Of a stretch of 64,000 nt of DNA, positions 1-8,132 are shown piece after piece; position 1 is the first letter of the stretch; every line of letters starts with the position of its first letter. A model generated the notes under the pieces. It had not been told where the DNA came from, made no database searches, and saw only the letters and a list, made by a program, of their open reading frames with translations. Both the position numbers and the translations under genes were made by a program. The stretch comes from Amycolatopsis nalaikhensis (lineage in GTDB: Bacteria > Actinomycetota > Actinomycetes > Mycobacteriales > Pseudonocardiaceae): the NCBI RefSeq assembly GCF_030264295.1, contig NZ_CP127173.1, positions 6,579,501 to 6,643,500 on the forward strand, read 5' to 3'.

Positions 1-602
1 GCCTTCGGCGCGGCGGCGTTCGGGACCAGGCCCTGCGCGAGGTCGTTGTAGGTGATCACCGGGGCGATCGCGTCGACGCGCTTGTCCGTGCCGGCCAGCA
101 GGAGCGAGAGCGCACCGCCGTAGGAGGCACCGGTGACGGCGACCTTCGGGTCGCCCTTCGCGTCGAGCGTCACCTGGTGCTGCGCGACGAGCCGGTCGAT
201 CAGGCGGCTCGCGTCGGCGACCTCGCCGTCCGGGTCGTTGAGCCCGATCTTGCCGGTGCTCTTGCCGAACCCGCGCGCGGACCACGTCATCACGACGAAG
301 CCCTTCCGCGCGAGCTCCCGCGCGTTGTCGGCGACGCTGTTCTTGTCCCCGCCGAAGCCGTGCGCCAGCAGCACCGCGGGCGCGGGCACGGCGGCGGGCA
401 GGTAGGTGGTCGTGTCGATCTTCACCTGCTCCGCCGAGCCGGGCGCGGCGGGCAGGTCGATCAGGGCGTCCTGCGTGGGCACCGGCGCGGGCGCGGCGGG
501 CCGCGTGATCCAGAAAACCGCGCCGGCGGCCAGGACCACGACGACGGCGGCGAGCGCGGTGAGGCGGGCTCCGCGGGTGCGCGGGAGCGGGAGTCGGGGC
601 AC
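1..602 (-). CDS. Membrane-anchored alpha/beta hydrolase (S15/CocE-like), 3' end cut by window edge
   Basis: About 200 N-terminal residues are visible; the C-terminus lies outside the window. A GTG start at 602 is followed by a basic stretch and a hydrophobic segment (about residues 13-32), so the protein is anchored in or exported across the membrane. The lid-less hydrolase core follows: an HGFGG oxyanion motif near residue 85 and the nucleophile elbow GASYGG with Ser at about residue 160. This pattern fits X-prolyl dipeptidyl-peptidase (S15) or CocE/NonD-type acyl hydrolases. The Asp and His of the triad would lie in the missing part. The substrate cannot be told. The start is not marked by a clear ribosome binding site, so it is approximate. 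Confidence 0.75.
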   Translation of the reverse strand, partial: MPRLPLPRTRGARLTALAAVVVVLAAGAVFWITRPAAPAPVPTQDALIDLPAAPGSAEQVKIDTTTYLPAAVPAPAVLLAHGFGGDKNSVADNARELARKGFVVMTWSARGFGKSTGKIGLNDPDGEVADASRLIDRLVAQHQVTLDAKGDPKVAVTGASYGGALSLLLAGTDKRVDAIAPVITYNDLAQGLVPNAAAPK

Positions 603-770
603 GGAGTGACCGTATGTGAACTTTCCTGAGAGTGTCCTCACCGGCTCACGTCGATCACACGCCTGGGACCACCTGGTGGACCGAAGTGACCGAAATTACA
701 GGACCAACCCGGTGACGTGGGTTATCCCGGCTGGCGTTCGGGCGGGGGTAACCGGCAGACTGGAACGGCT

Positions 771-897
771 GTGAGGGGAGTATTCCTTCGCGGCGGTGTC
801 GTCAGCACGGTGGCCCTGCGCCCCCGGCACCGTCGGCCGGTGTTTTCACCGGCGGGAGAGACCTCCGGTTAGTTGCTGCTGCGCACTATCCGGAGGT
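771..897 (+). promoter_or_regulatory. yybP-ykoY-type manganese riboswitch with Shine-Dalgarno-sequestering hairpin
   Basis: The leader of the terC-like gene contains the hallmarks of the yybP-ykoY aptamer: GGGGAGTA near 775-782, GTCGTCAGCAC near 798-808, and GAGAGACCTCCG near 856-867. GAGG at 773-776 can pair with CCTC at 862-865 to close P1. The same 3' strand, ACCTCCGG (861-868), is a perfect complement of CCGGAGGT (890-897), which contains the Shine-Dalgarno sequence 10 bases before the ATG at 907. The two pairings exclude each other, which suggests Mn2+ binding forms P1 and frees the ribosome binding site. The family is known to bind Mn2+ and to sit upstream of TerC and other Mn2+ exporters; the on-switch model here is inference. 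Confidence 0.8.
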
Positions 898-906
898 TCT
901 GGTTCC

Positions 907-1869
907 ATGACTGTCCCCCTGTGGCTGTGGATCGCCACGATCGGTGGCCTGCTCGCGCTGATCGCGCTGGACCTGGTCATCGTCGATCGCAAGCCGCACG
1001 AAGTGACCACGGGGGAAGCCGCTCGCTGGGTGATCTTCTACGTCTCGTGCGCGATCCTCTTCGGCGCCGGTGTGTGGTTGTTCGCCGGGCACGACCCGGG
1101 CGTCGAGTTCTTCACCGGGTACATCACCGAGTACTCGCTGAGCGTCGACAACCTGTTCATCTTCATGATCATCATGGCGTCGTTCAAGGTGCCCGCCATC
1201 CACCAGCACCGCGTGCTGCTGGTCGGCATCCTGCTCGCGCTGGCCATGCGGAGCGTCTTCATCGCCATCGGCGCCGCGCTGATCGCGCAGTTCGTCTGGG
1301 TGTTCTTCCTGTTCGGCGCGGTGCTGATCTGGACGGCGATCAGCATGCTGCGCAACAAGGGCGAGGAAGAGGAGTACCACGAGAACGCCGTCACCCGGCA
1401 GGTCCGCAAGTTCGCCCCGGTGACCGAGGACTACCACGGCCACAAGTACACGGTGAAGCTCGGCGGCAAGCGGATGATCACGCCGATGCTGCTGGTGATC
1501 GTGGCCATCGGCTCGGCGGACCTGCTCTTCGCGGTCGACTCGATCCCGGCGATCTTCGGCATCACGCAGGAGGCGTTCCTCGTCTTCACCGCCAACGCGT
1601 TCGCGCTGATGGGCCTGCGCCAGCTGTACTTCCTGCTCGGCGGGCTGGTGACCAAGCTCGTCTACCTCAGCTACGGCCTCGCGGTCATCCTCGCCTTCAT
1701 CGGCGCGAAGCTGTTCCTGCACGCGCTGCACGAGTACCACGTGGTGCCGGACTGGCTGGACATCAACAACTGGGTCTCCCTCGGGGTGATCGTCGTCGTG
1801 CTGACCGTGACCACGGTGACCAGCCTGGCGAAGGCCCGCAGCGACGAGCGCAAGCAGGTCGCCGCGTGA
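907..1869 (+). CDS. TerC/Alx-family integral membrane protein (probable Mn2+ exporter)
   Basis: 320 residues starting at ATG 907, which follows the GGAGG at 892-896. It has seven or so hydrophobic helices and the conserved TerC acidic motifs: EYSLSVDN at about residues 77-84 and SADLLFAVDSIPA at about 205-217, with the Asp residues that line the ion path. The family (Alx, MeeF, MeeY) exports Mn2+ and may metallate exported proteins; older annotations call it tellurium resistance. The riboswitch immediately upstream supports the manganese role. An upstream in-frame extension is possible on paper but would run through the riboswitch, so I reject it. The gene stands alone. Confidence 0.9.
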   Translation: MTVPLWLWIATIGGLLALIALDLVIVDRKPHEVTTGEAARWVIFYVSCAILFGAGVWLFAGHDPGVEFFTGYITEYSLSVDNLFIFMIIMASFKVPAIHQHRVLLVGILLALAMRSVFIAIGAALIAQFVWVFFLFGAVLIWTAISMLRNKGEEEEYHENAVTRQVRKFAPVTEDYHGHKYTVKLGGKRMITPMLLVIVAIGSADLLFAVDSIPAIFGITQEAFLVFTANAFALMGLRQLYFLLGGLVTKLVYLSYGLAVILAFIGAKLFLHALHEYHVVPDWLDINNWVSLGVIVVVLTVTTVTSLAKARSDERKQVAA

Positions 1870-1921
1870 GTCCCGACGAAAGTCGTTCGCACCGCTAAGG
1901 ATTTCGGGTACGGTCGGGGAC

Positions 1922-3865
1922 GTGCGCCCTGCCGACATCGAAGCCCTCGTCGTCCCCGGTCGTCCCGCGCTGCGCGGGAACCTGCTGCTGACGGCGGTCA
2001 AGAACCCGGACCTCAAGACGAACGCCGCCCACAGCGCGCTGCGGCGGGTGGCGCTCGACGGCGGCGACGTCGCGTGGACCCAGGGTCCCCGCGACTCGGC
2101 GCCCGCGATCTCCCCGGACGGGCGCTGGGTGGCGTTCCTCCGCGCGGGGGAGGGCAAGGGCGCCGACGGCAGCCCGCAGCTGCACGTCATGCCGACGGAC
2201 GGCGGCGAGGCGCGGCGGGTGACGTCGCTGCACCTCGGGGCCGGCGAGCCGGTGTGGGCACCGGACTCGCGGCGGATCGCGTTCACCGCCCGCGTGCCCG
2301 AGCCCGGCCGCTACGGCACGCCGGACGACGGCGACGAGACGCCGGAGCCCGCCGCCGAGGCCCCGCGCCGGATCACGCGCATGGACTACCGCATCGACGA
2401 CGTCGGGTTCCTGCGCGACCGGATGCAGCGGCTGTTCGTCGTCGACGCGCTCGAGGACGAGCCGGGTGAGCCCGAGCCGCTGACCGGCGACGGGTTCGAC
2501 GCGGCCCACCCGGTGTGGACGCCGGACGGCACCCGCGTGGTCTTCACCGCCCCGCCGGACTGGGGCGCGGCCGAGAGCGACTCCCGCGACATCTGCGCGA
2601 TCTCCGCCGACGGCGGCGAACCCGAGGTCCTGGTGCGCTGCCCCGGCTACTCCGAGCGCCCGGCGTTCGGCGCCGACGGCACGTTGTTCTACTTCGGACA
2701 GTCCTTCGCGGAGCACCGCGAGGCCGCGATGACCGGGCTCTACGCGGCGACGCCCGAATTCGGCGCCGGGCCGGTCAAACCGCGTCGCCTCACCGACATC
2801 GAGACGGTGGACTGCGAGGCCTCGGCGGGCCCGCCCGCACCGCGCGAGGGTGACGTCCTGGTGGCCGTCCGCAACCGCGGCGCGGTCGAGCTGCGCGCGG
2901 TTCCCGTCGAGGCGGCGGACGCTCCGCTGGCCGACTTGCCGGTGGTCTACGCCGACCGCACCGCGCTCCGGTCGTTCACCCTCGACGGTTCGGTCCTGGC
3001 GGCCGTGATCGCCACCCCGGAGACCTCCGGTGAGGTCGTGCTGCTCGGCGACGGCGAGCCGCGGGTGCTGACCGACTACTCGAAGCCGTTGCGGGACAAG
3101 GGCATCCGCCCGATGATCGAGCTGGAGACGACCGCGCCGGACGGTTACCCGGTGCACGGCTGGCTGGTGCTGCCCGAGGGCGAGGGTCCGCACCCGGTGC
3201 TGCGCGTCGTCCACGGCGGCCCGTTCACCCAGCAGGACTGGGCGGTGTTCGACGAGGCGCAGGTCTACGCGGCCGCCGGGTACGCGGTGGTGCTCGGCAA
3301 CCCGCGCGGCTCCGCGGGCTACGGGCAGACCCACGGCCACTCGATCACGTTCGGCTTCGGCACGGTCGACGTCGACGACGTCCTGGCGCTGCTGGACAAG
3401 GCGCTGGAGCGGCCGGACCTCGACGCCTCGCGCGTCGGCATCATGGGCGGCTCGTACGGCGGGTTCATGACGAGCTGGCTGGCCGCCCACCACGGCGACC
3501 GGTTCAAGGCGGCGTGGAGCGAGCGCGCGGTCAACGCGTGGGACTCCATGGTCGGCAGCTCCGACATCGGCTACTTCTTCGTCGACGCCTACATCGGGGC
3601 CGACCCGGAGGTGCAGCGCGACCGTTCGCCGCTCACCTACGCGGCGAAGATCGAGATCCCGTTCGCGGTGGTACATTCGGAGCAGGACTGGCGCTGCCCG
3701 CTGGAGCAGGCGCAGCGGATGTTCGTGGCGTTGCGGCGCGCGGGCGCTCCGGCGGAGTTCCTGCTGTTCCCCGGCGAAGGCCACGAGCTGAGCCGCTCCG
3801 GCCGCCCGCGGCACCGGGTCCAGCGCTTCGAGGCGATCCTCGACTGGTGGGCGCGGCACCTGTGA
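1922..3865 (+). CDS. S9 family peptidase (acylaminoacyl-peptidase/prolyl oligopeptidase type)
   Basis: 647 residues with a GTG start. The N-terminal two thirds have beta-propeller (TolB/WD40-like) repeats such as PAISPDGRWVAFLR and HPVWTPDGTRVVFT. The C-terminal 250 residues form a peptidase S9 alpha/beta hydrolase domain: HGGPF oxyanion motif, nucleophile motif GGSYGGF with Ser near residue 511, Asp in HSEQDWRCP near 589, and His in GEGHELSR near 620. No signal peptide is seen, so it is probably cytoplasmic and degrades oligopeptides or removes acylated N-terminal residues. Its stop overlaps the GTG of the following HAD gene (GTGA), so the two are translationally coupled. Confidence 0.92.
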   Translation: MRPADIEALVVPGRPALRGNLLLTAVKNPDLKTNAAHSALRRVALDGGDVAWTQGPRDSAPAISPDGRWVAFLRAGEGKGADGSPQLHVMPTDGGEARRVTSLHLGAGEPVWAPDSRRIAFTARVPEPGRYGTPDDGDETPEPAAEAPRRITRMDYRIDDVGFLRDRMQRLFVVDALEDEPGEPEPLTGDGFDAAHPVWTPDGTRVVFTAPPDWGAAESDSRDICAISADGGEPEVLVRCPGYSERPAFGADGTLFYFGQSFAEHREAAMTGLYAATPEFGAGPVKPRRLTDIETVDCEASAGPPAPREGDVLVAVRNRGAVELRAVPVEAADAPLADLPVVYADRTALRSFTLDGSVLAAVIATPETSGEVVLLGDGEPRVLTDYSKPLRDKGIRPMIELETTAPDGYPVHGWLVLPEGEGPHPVLRVVHGGPFTQQDWAVFDEAQVYAAAGYAVVLGNPRGSAGYGQTHGHSITFGFGTVDVDDVLALLDKALERPDLDASRVGIMGGSYGGFMTSWLAAHHGDRFKAAWSERAVNAWDSMVGSSDIGYFFVDAYIGADPEVQRDRSPLTYAAKIEIPFAVVHSEQDWRCPLEQAQRMFVALRRAGAPAEFLLFPGEGHELSRSGRPRHRVQRFEAILDWWARHL

Positions 3866-4515
3866 CCGCCCCGCGGGGCCTGGTCTGCTTCGACGTCGAC
3901 GGCACGCTCGTGCCCGGCACGAGCTCGTCGGCGTGGGTCGCGGAGCGGCTCGGGTGCGCGGACGAGCTGCTCGCCGCCGAGGTGGCCTACGCCGAAGGGC
4001 GCAGCAGCAACGAAGAGGTGGCGACGATCGACGCGCGCGGCTGGGCCGGGCGCACCGAAGCGGAGATCCAGGCGCACCTCGACGCGCTGCCGCTGGTCGG
4101 CGGGATCGCCGAGACGGTGGCGTGGTGCGTCGCCCGCGGCCTGCGTCCGGTGCTGTCCACGCTCGCGTGGGCGCCGGTCGGCCGGATGCTCGCCGCCCGG
4201 TTCGGGTTCGCCGCCTACTGCGGCACGGTGCCCGGGCTCGAGGGCGGCCGCTACACCGGCGTCGTCGCGGGGCACCTCGACGAGTACGGCAAGCGGGACT
4301 TCGCCCTGGCGCAGGCGCGCGAACACGGGGTCGTGGTGTCGCGGTGCGCCGCGATCGGGGACAGCCGGTCGGACCTGCCCCTGTTCGCCGAGGTCGGCAC
4401 GAGCATCGCGTTCAACGCCGACGCCGCGGCCCGCGCGGCCGCCACGCACGTCGTCGACTCCGGTGATCTGCGGGCGGTCGTCCCGCTGCTCGAAGCTCAG
4501 TTCAGCAGCGTGTAG
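3862..4515 (+). CDS. HAD-IB family phosphatase (SerB-like)
   Basis: 217 residues, GTG start overlapping the previous stop. HAD motif I is FDVDGTLV at about residues 10-17 with the nucleophile and acid/base aspartates. Motif II lies around STLAWAP, a Lys sits near YGKRDFA, and motif IV is GDSRSDLPLF near residue 172. The helical cap between motifs I and II is typical of the IB subfamily (phosphoserine phosphatase and relatives). The substrate is unknown; serine biosynthesis is possible but a general phosphomonoesterase is equally likely. The 3' end overlaps the convergent RES gene by 19 bases. Confidence 0.85.
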   Translation: MTAPRGLVCFDVDGTLVPGTSSSAWVAERLGCADELLAAEVAYAEGRSSNEEVATIDARGWAGRTEAEIQAHLDALPLVGGIAETVAWCVARGLRPVLSTLAWAPVGRMLAARFGFAAYCGTVPGLEGGRYTGVVAGHLDEYGKRDFALAQAREHGVVVSRCAAIGDSRSDLPLFAEVGTSIAFNADAAARAAATHVVDSGDLRAVVPLLEAQFSSV

Positions 4516-5153
4516 TTCAGCTCTTCGCAGACACGGCCCAGCGGGACGTCCAGGCCCGGGTGGTCCAGCGGCAGCAGCACGTCCGGCGCGATCGGCAGGG
4601 CCGCGCCCGCCGGCGGGTCCCACAGGCAGATCGCGGGGTCGCCGGAGTCCATCGACGAGCGGTACCAGAGGCCGTCGAGGTCGCTGAACGCGCCGCGGAT
4701 CGCGCGGGCCCAGGCCTGCGTGAGCTTCTTCGGCCCGCTGGAGATCTCCTGCGACGCACCCACCCGCGTCGGCCACAGGCCGGTGAGGTCGAGCAGGCGC
4801 AGGCCGCGGGTGGGCCGGACGACGACCAGCCGCGGCCCGCGCGTCCGGCGGTCGACGGTCGAGCTGGTCTGGAACACCTCGGCGACCGAGGTGCGCACGG
4901 TGAGGCCGAAGTAGAGCACCCCGTTCGCGGGGTCGGTGACCGGCGCGCCGCCGCGGCCGGGCGACTGCTGGTCGAACCGGCCGTGCGGGAGCGGGCCGGT
5001 GTAGCGGAACGAGTTCCACTGCTGGGGGTGGTTGCCGTGCGCGGTGAAGATCCGCACCAGCCTGGTCGCGGGCTGGACCGTCACGACGTCGTGCGCGCGG
5101 TTCAGCTGCCGGACCAGGACGGATCGGGCGGGCGGCAGCGGGAGCCGGGCCAT
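4497..5153 (-). CDS. RES-domain protein (probable NAD+-consuming toxin)
   Basis: 218 residues. It has the RES fold signature: Arg in LVRIFTAHG near residue 35, the RF pair in PHGRFDQ, then GVLYFGLTVRTSVAEVF with the conserved Tyr and Glu, and a C-terminal region ending RVCEELNYTLL. RES toxins (MbcT and relatives) are known to degrade NAD+ by phosphorolysis or hydrolysis and are controlled by a partner with an Xre/MbcA/ParS domain. The gene upstream on the same strand, 51 bases away, fits that partner. So this is the second gene of a likely type II toxin-antitoxin operon. The toxic activity here is inferred from the family. Confidence 0.8.
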   Translation of the reverse strand: MARLPLPPARSVLVRQLNRAHDVVTVQPATRLVRIFTAHGNHPQQWNSFRYTGPLPHGRFDQQSPGRGGAPVTDPANGVLYFGLTVRTSVAEVFQTSSTVDRRTRGPRLVVVRPTRGLRLLDLTGLWPTRVGASQEISSGPKKLTQAWARAIRGAFSDLDGLWYRSSMDSGDPAICLWDPPAGAALPIAPDVLLPLDHPGLDVPLGRVCEELNYTLLN

Positions 5154-5204
5154 GGGTCGGGGGTGGTCCGTCCTTGTCGGTGATCTTGCTCGGGGAGGTC
5201 CAGC

Positions 5205-5786
5205 CTAGAACGGCGTGCCGAGCGTGGCGATGAGGCGGGCGACGTGGTCCGGGTCACCCCCGGAGAGCAGCCACTGGCGGGGTGTCGCCGGGTGCTCGTT
5301 GATCACGAGGTCGGACTGCGGGGTGCTCATGAAGGCGGCGACGACGAGCGCGGGCAGGTCCGCGGGCAGGGCCCTGAGCACGACCTCCAGGCCGGGCAGC
5401 ACGCCCGAGCCGGCGAACTGCCACGCGGGGAGCCGCCAGCCGCCGTCCTTCCACCCGGTCAGCCTGCCTTCCTTGAGGCGGTGCCGGATCCGGCTGTCGT
5501 CGACCCCGAGGGTCTTCGCGGCTTCGTTGACGCTGAGGGCGCCTTCGGCGAGCACGGCGTGGGCGGCGACGGTCCGGGCGCGGAAGTCGGGTTCGTCTTC
5601 GCGCCGCGGGGACAGATCGAGGCCGACGTCGGTGAGCGCGGCCCGCTGATCGGCGGAGAAGTAGTGCGACGGATCGGGGTTCGGTGGGGACAGTCTGCGC
5701 GCCGCGTCTTCGACGAGCGTGAGGAACTCGTTCGCGTCGACCTTCAGGCCCGCCTTGGCGAGGATGTTCTCCAGCGCTACAGACAT
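5205..5786 (-). CDS. Probable antitoxin of the RES toxin (excisionase-like HTH plus MbcA/ParS-like C-terminus)
   Basis: 193 residues. The middle (about 90-135) is a MerR/excisionase-type helix-turn-helix: LSVNEAAKTLGVDDSRIRHR followed by RLTGWKDGGWRLPAWQF. The last 50 residues, with PRQWLLSGGDPDHVARLIA, resemble the toxin-binding domain of MbcA/ParS/Xre antitoxins. It lies directly before the RES gene on the same strand, the usual antitoxin-first order. The N-terminus (1-60) is helical and has no family I recognise. At 193 residues it is longer than typical Xre-type antitoxins (about 130). The start ATG at 5786 is reasonable but lacks a strong ribosome binding site. Confidence 0.7.
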   Translation of the reverse strand: MSVALENILAKAGLKVDANEFLTLVEDAARRLSPPNPDPSHYFSADQRAALTDVGLDLSPRREDEPDFRARTVAAHAVLAEGALSVNEAAKTLGVDDSRIRHRLKEGRLTGWKDGGWRLPAWQFAGSGVLPGLEVVLRALPADLPALVVAAFMSTPQSDLVINEHPATPRQWLLSGGDPDHVARLIATLGTPF

Positions 5787-6151
5787 GGGGTTCAGACTAA
5801 CCCGAAACAGCGCGGGTGTGCGGGTTCGTGCGGTTTCTTGCCCTGTCTGTGGTCGAATTCACCAGAGATCGACACCGAGGGCACATCATCCAACACGTTG
5901 AGTAGGCAACTTCCGGCTAGTCTCCCCGGAACAGGCGAGGTTGTCCAGGCTTGACAGTGTGCGTCTTCGGCCTTACGTTCCGTGTGAGTAAACGATTTCC
6001 GCTCCGTGCTCACAGGATCCGGCGGGTTGGCGCCGGGCATGGGGGACACAGGGGGTGGGGCGTGCCTGGGGGGCCTGGCACGAGCCGGACCCCTCAGGCA
6101 CGTCGCTCCCGGTGGGTCACGCGGCGATCTCCGCTTCCGGCGCCGCAGGGG
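5787..6151. other. 365-base intergenic region with one clear promoter-like sequence
   Basis: It separates the start of the antitoxin gene from the end of the lacI-type gene. On the plus strand TTGACA (5951-5956) and TACGTT (5974-5979) are 17 bases apart, a good housekeeping-type promoter. It reads into the 3' end of the lacI-type gene, and I see no convincing gene behind it. A non-coding or antisense transcript is possible. No terminator with a T-tract is evident, and I recognise no RNA family. Confidence 0.4.
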
Positions 6152-7129
6152 TCAGCGGCGGGAGCTCTTCCGCTCGATCAGGCGGGCTTCGAGTGTCGTG
6201 GTGGTCGCGTCGCGGCTGCTGTCGGCGATGCGGGCCAGGAGCAGCTGAGCCGCCACTCGGCCGACTTCGTAGGCGGGCTGGGCGACCACGGTGAGCGGCG
6301 GATCGATCAGCGTCGTCCAGGGGGCGTCGTCGAACGAGACGATGCCGACGTCGCGGCCCGAGCGCAGGCCGCGCGCCGACAGGGCTTCGAGCACCCCGAT
6401 GGCCATCGTGCTGTTCGCGACGAGGAGCGCGTCCGGCGGCGACGGCTCGTCCAGCAGCTCCAGCGCGGCCAGCCGGGCCCCTTCGGCGCGGTACTCCGCG
6501 CGCCGGAAGAGGGCGTTCTCCTCGCCGACGACGTCGCGGTAGCCGGCCAGGCGGTCGTCGGCGGTACGGACGCCGCTCGGGCCGGTCAGGCAGCCGATGC
6601 GGCGGTAGCCGCCCTTCAGGAGGTGACGCGTCGCCTCGGCGGCGGCGTGCCGGGTGTCGACGAGGACCTGGTCACCCGCGTCGGCGGGCAGCGGCCGGTC
6701 GACGGCCACCAGCGGCGTCCCCTGGCGGCGCAGGCCTTCGACGTTCGTCGACCGGCCGGTGGGCGACAACACCACTCCGGCGACGCGCTCCTGCAGGGCG
6801 ACTTCGATGTAGCGGCGCTCTTTGTCTTCGTTTTCGTCGGAGTTGCAGAGCACGACGGAGTAGCCGGAGCGCTGGGCGAGGTCTTCGACGCCGCGCGCGA
6901 TGGCGGTGAAGAACGGGTTCTCGACGTCGGAGATGATCAGCGCGAGGACGGCGGTTTCCTGCCGGCGCAGGTTCCGGGCCAGGCCGTTCGGGTGGTACCC
7001 GAGCTCGGCGGCGGCTTCCTGGACCCGCGCGGCGAGCGTCGGGTCCACAGTGGACTTGCCGTTGAGCGCGCGCGACACGGTCGCCGTGGAGACGCCGGCC
7101 CGCGCGGCGACGTCGCTGATGGTGGCCAC
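6152..7129 (-). CDS. LacI-family transcriptional regulator
   Basis: 325 residues. The N-terminus is a textbook LacI headpiece (ATISDVAARAGVSTATVSRA at 2-21, then a hinge ending LGYHPNGLARNLRR). A periplasmic-binding-protein-like sugar-sensing domain follows, with VALIISDVENPFF and later GVLEALSARGLRSG. It should bind an operator as a dimer and respond to a sugar or sugar phosphate. Its neighbours (a toxin-antitoxin pair and an AraC gene) are not sugar genes, so the target is not evident from context. Confidence 0.9.
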   Translation of the reverse strand: MATISDVAARAGVSTATVSRALNGKSTVDPTLAARVQEAAAELGYHPNGLARNLRRQETAVLALIISDVENPFFTAIARGVEDLAQRSGYSVVLCNSDENEDKERRYIEVALQERVAGVVLSPTGRSTNVEGLRRQGTPLVAVDRPLPADAGDQVLVDTRHAAAEATRHLLKGGYRRIGCLTGPSGVRTADDRLAGYRDVVGEENALFRRAEYRAEGARLAALELLDEPSPPDALLVANSTMAIGVLEALSARGLRSGRDVGIVSFDDAPWTTLIDPPLTVVAQPAYEVGRVAAQLLLARIADSSRDATTTTLEARLIERKSSRR

Positions 7130-7238
7130 ACGCCCTCCCGCCTGATCACGCTTCGAGGGGAGAATAGCGCTCCCGGTGGTCGTTTACCGTCCGCTTACCT
7201 TTCCGGGCTTTCCTGCCACTTCCGGTTGCCCGCACGGG

Positions 7239-8123
7239 TTACGCCGAACGGAGCCGATCACCCTCCGTGGAGTCCACAGTGGAGGGACGAGCGAAGTAGG
7301 CACGAGGAGTGAGCCCGGTGAGGGCCCGGCAGTCCCGGCTGAGGTGAGCTTGATCGGCATACCCCGCGGCGGCGGCCAGCGCGGCGAGGCCGGGGGAGTG
7401 GGGAGCGAGGGCGACGGCCCGTTGGAAGCGGGTGACGCGGAGGTAGGTGGCGGGCCCGTACCCGACGGCTTGGACGAACCGCCGCCGCAGCCGCCGCTCG
7501 CTGATGGCGAAGGGATCTTCGACGCGAGCGGCAGCCAGATCGACCTCACGAGCGTCGCGTCGCCCCGAGCGCCCCAATGTGGCCTTCGGTGCGTCAGACG
7601 CAACCAAGGCGGCCTTCGGTGCGTCTGACGCAACCAATGTGGCCTTGGGGCGCTCGGGGGCCGCCAGCATCGCCACCGCGTCCGATACCCGCGCCGCTCC
7701 CGCGTCGAGTTGCTCGATCAACGCCGCCACCGCCGGGTCCGGCTCCGGGACCTCGCCCAACCTCGTCGCAACCGCTCGCGCCGGGGAAATCTCACCCGCC
7801 AGCAGCCGCTCCGCCAGCTCCTCCCCGGACCTTCCCCACAACTCCGCCAACGGCACCCGCCGGTCGCGCAGCTCGTCCGCCGCCACTCCGAGCACCGCCG
7901 CGGCCCGGCCCGGCGTGAACCGGACCCCGCGCAGCTCCGCCTCCGGCCTGGTCACCGATGACCACGCCGACGTGTCCGGGCCCGCCACGAACACCGCGCC
8001 GTCGCCCACGACCAGGTCCAGGCAGCCGTCCGGGACGATCCGCTTCGGTCCCGCCGTCGCCGATCGCCACACGCAGCGCGCCACTCCCGCCAGCGGCCCC
8101 GGCGGTGGCGCCTCCTCGTACAT
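7239..8123 (-). CDS. AraC-family regulator with an in-frame palindromic repeat insertion
   Basis: 294 residues from ATG 8123. The N-terminal domain (DGCLDLVVGDGAVFVAGP, then RGVRFTPGRAAAVLGV) is the DUF6597-like sensor found in many actinobacterial AraC proteins. The C-terminal HTH is ISERRLRRRFVQAVGYGP, then RFQRAVALA and AGYADQAHLSRD. Between the sensor and first HTH helix lie about 32 residues encoded entirely by the repeat at 7563-7659, giving the tandem pattern KATLVASDAP / KAALVASDAP / KATLGRSG. The expected first HTH helix also looks shortened (RVEDPFAISER). It is divergent from the Nudix gene with only 9 bases between the two start codons, so it may control that gene. Function of the protein after the insertion is uncertain. 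Confidence 0.85.
   Translation of the reverse strand: MYEEAPPPGPLAGVARCVWRSATAGPKRIVPDGCLDLVVGDGAVFVAGPDTSAWSSVTRPEAELRGVRFTPGRAAAVLGVAADELRDRRVPLAELWGRSGEELAERLLAGEISPARAVATRLGEVPEPDPAVAALIEQLDAGAARVSDAVAMLAAPERPKATLVASDAPKAALVASDAPKATLGRSGRRDAREVDLAAARVEDPFAISERRLRRRFVQAVGYGPATYLRVTRFQRAVALAPHSPGLAALAAAAGYADQAHLSRDCRALTGLTPRAYFARPSTVDSTEGDRLRSA
7563..7659. repeat. Palindromic repeat element, copy 1, inside the AraC coding sequence
   Basis: A 97-base element with perfect 15-base terminal inverted repeats: CCCCGAGCGCCCCAA at 7563-7577 and TTGGGGCGCTCGGGG at 7645-7659. Inside are two near-identical direct repeats of about 30 bases built around GTGGCCTTCGGTGCGTCAGACGCAACCAA. Each repeat contains its own palindrome TGCGTC-A/T-GACGCA. 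It keeps the host reading frame open. A second copy is at 33950-34049. It encodes no protein of its own, so it is a non-autonomous, REP- or RPE-like element. Confidence 0.9.
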
Positions 8124-8132
8124 ACTCCGATC

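Noticed and set aside
796..906. N-terminal extension of the TerC protein
   Set aside because: It would translate through the riboswitch, and the Shine-Dalgarno sequence before ATG 907 is clear.
5951..7312. Long plus-strand frame across the lacI-type gene
   Set aside because: The minus strand encodes an unmistakable LacI protein; the plus frame is a compositional shadow.
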